The position numbers were made by a program, and so were the translations under genes. DNA of 45,440 nucleotides from the NCBI GenBank assembly GCA_004369085.1, contig ML210335.1:14786-60225 (forward strand), given 5' to 3'. Source of the stretch: Coprinopsis marcescibilis (Eukaryota; Basidiomycota; Agaricomycetes; Agaricales; Psathyrellaceae). Below the pieces are notes generated by a model that was not told where the DNA came from, ran no database searches, and was given only the letters and a program-made list of their open reading frames with translations. This document shows positions 44,993-45,440 of the stretch, piece by piece. Numbering within the stretch: the stretch's first letter is position 1; each line of letters opens with the position of its first letter.

Positions 44993-45440
44993 GGCCAATT
45001 GGGACTTCAGTGTTGCCCTCGTGCAAGGCTGATCCTTGTGTTGGAGGAAACAAACAAACAAGAAGGCAGTAAAAAAGACAGCTGCTACAGTCATGGACCG
45101 GCCAATGTGACACGATCACATGACGTGACGGCAAACCTTCTTTCTCCCCTCCCTCATCGAGAACTTGGCCAATTGACTTCAAACCAATGTTAGCAATTAG
45201 ATATGGGCCTACTTTACCACTTCCAAATATTTTTATTAACAGCTGAAATGATATATCCTACAAATTCTGCATTACAAGCCTGAAATTCTGTCAATTCTGC
45301 GCATTTTCTAAGGTTTTTGAATCTTGCCCGCTTCATATGTCTAGATCCACAATACCTGCAGTTCCGAAAATCACAGTGTATGTTCTACCTATATTCTACT
45401 ACCCATTTTATCTGCTAACTCAATCACTGAGCACCCATTT
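44993..45440. other. Upstream flank of the zinc-knuckle gene
   Basis: No gene recognised; A/T-rich after 45180. A TGACGTGA at 45120-45127, similar to a CRE/bZIP site, lies about 130 bp upstream of the start at 44992, but a single match is weak evidence. Confidence 0.4.

Overview
The window looks like nuclear DNA of a mushroom-forming basidiomycete (Agaricomycetes). Genes are broken by many short GT-AG introns, mostly 44-70 bp. Several protein families are typical of that class: DUF6533 and MARVEL membrane proteins, a kinase with an MLKL-like N-terminus, a WOPR regulator and a small secreted tyrosinase. No bacterial or organellar features, rRNA, tRNA or CRISPR were seen. Gene models were assembled by hand from splice sites, reading phase and family resemblance; no alignment was run.

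Layout. 1-2.4 kb: no recognisable gene. 2.4-4.0 kb (+): an 11-exon DUF6533 protein. 4.3-10.7 kb (-): a head-to-tail array of three paralogous single-pass membrane proteins (A, B, C), the middle one (B) a clear pseudogene. 11.1-13.3 kb (-): a type II membrane protein resembling O-fucosyltransferases. 15.4-20.0 kb (+): a 12-exon, about 1294-residue kinase with an MLKL-like N-terminal region and an unfamiliar C-terminal domain. 20.4-21.0 kb (+): a probably decayed HsbA-like gene. 22.0-23.1 kb (+): a Gti1/Pac2 (WOPR) transcription factor. 24.8-26.8 kb (+): Misato/DML1. 27.6-29.3 kb (+): a repeat-containing hydrophilic protein. 29.7-31.1 kb (+): a METTL24-like membrane-anchored methyltransferase. 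32.2-33.0 kb (+): a MARVEL protein. 33.2-34.7 kb (-): a second DUF6533 protein. 35.9-37.6 and 39.2-40.8 kb (+): two more members (D, E) of the paralogous membrane family, with a hAT transposase remnant between them. 42.3-43.6 kb (+): tyrosinase. 43.7-45.0 kb (-): a coiled-coil/zinc-knuckle/acidic protein.

The most unusual content is the five-copy membrane family. Each member has two related beta-rich ectodomains, one membrane span and a cytoplasmic tail. The tails have diverged in length and sequence but keep short islands: I-x-P-F, S-M-T-Q-V in most copies, I-G-A-P-K, S-x-D-T, and a C-terminal PPxY motif. The PPxY predicts binding to WW-domain ubiquitin ligases of the Rsp5/Nedd4 type. Copies at both ends of the window, one already dead, plus two DUF6533 genes and an MLKL-like kinase between them, suggest a cell-surface gene neighbourhood under birth-and-death evolution. 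A recognition role is an inference; nothing in the sequence proves it.
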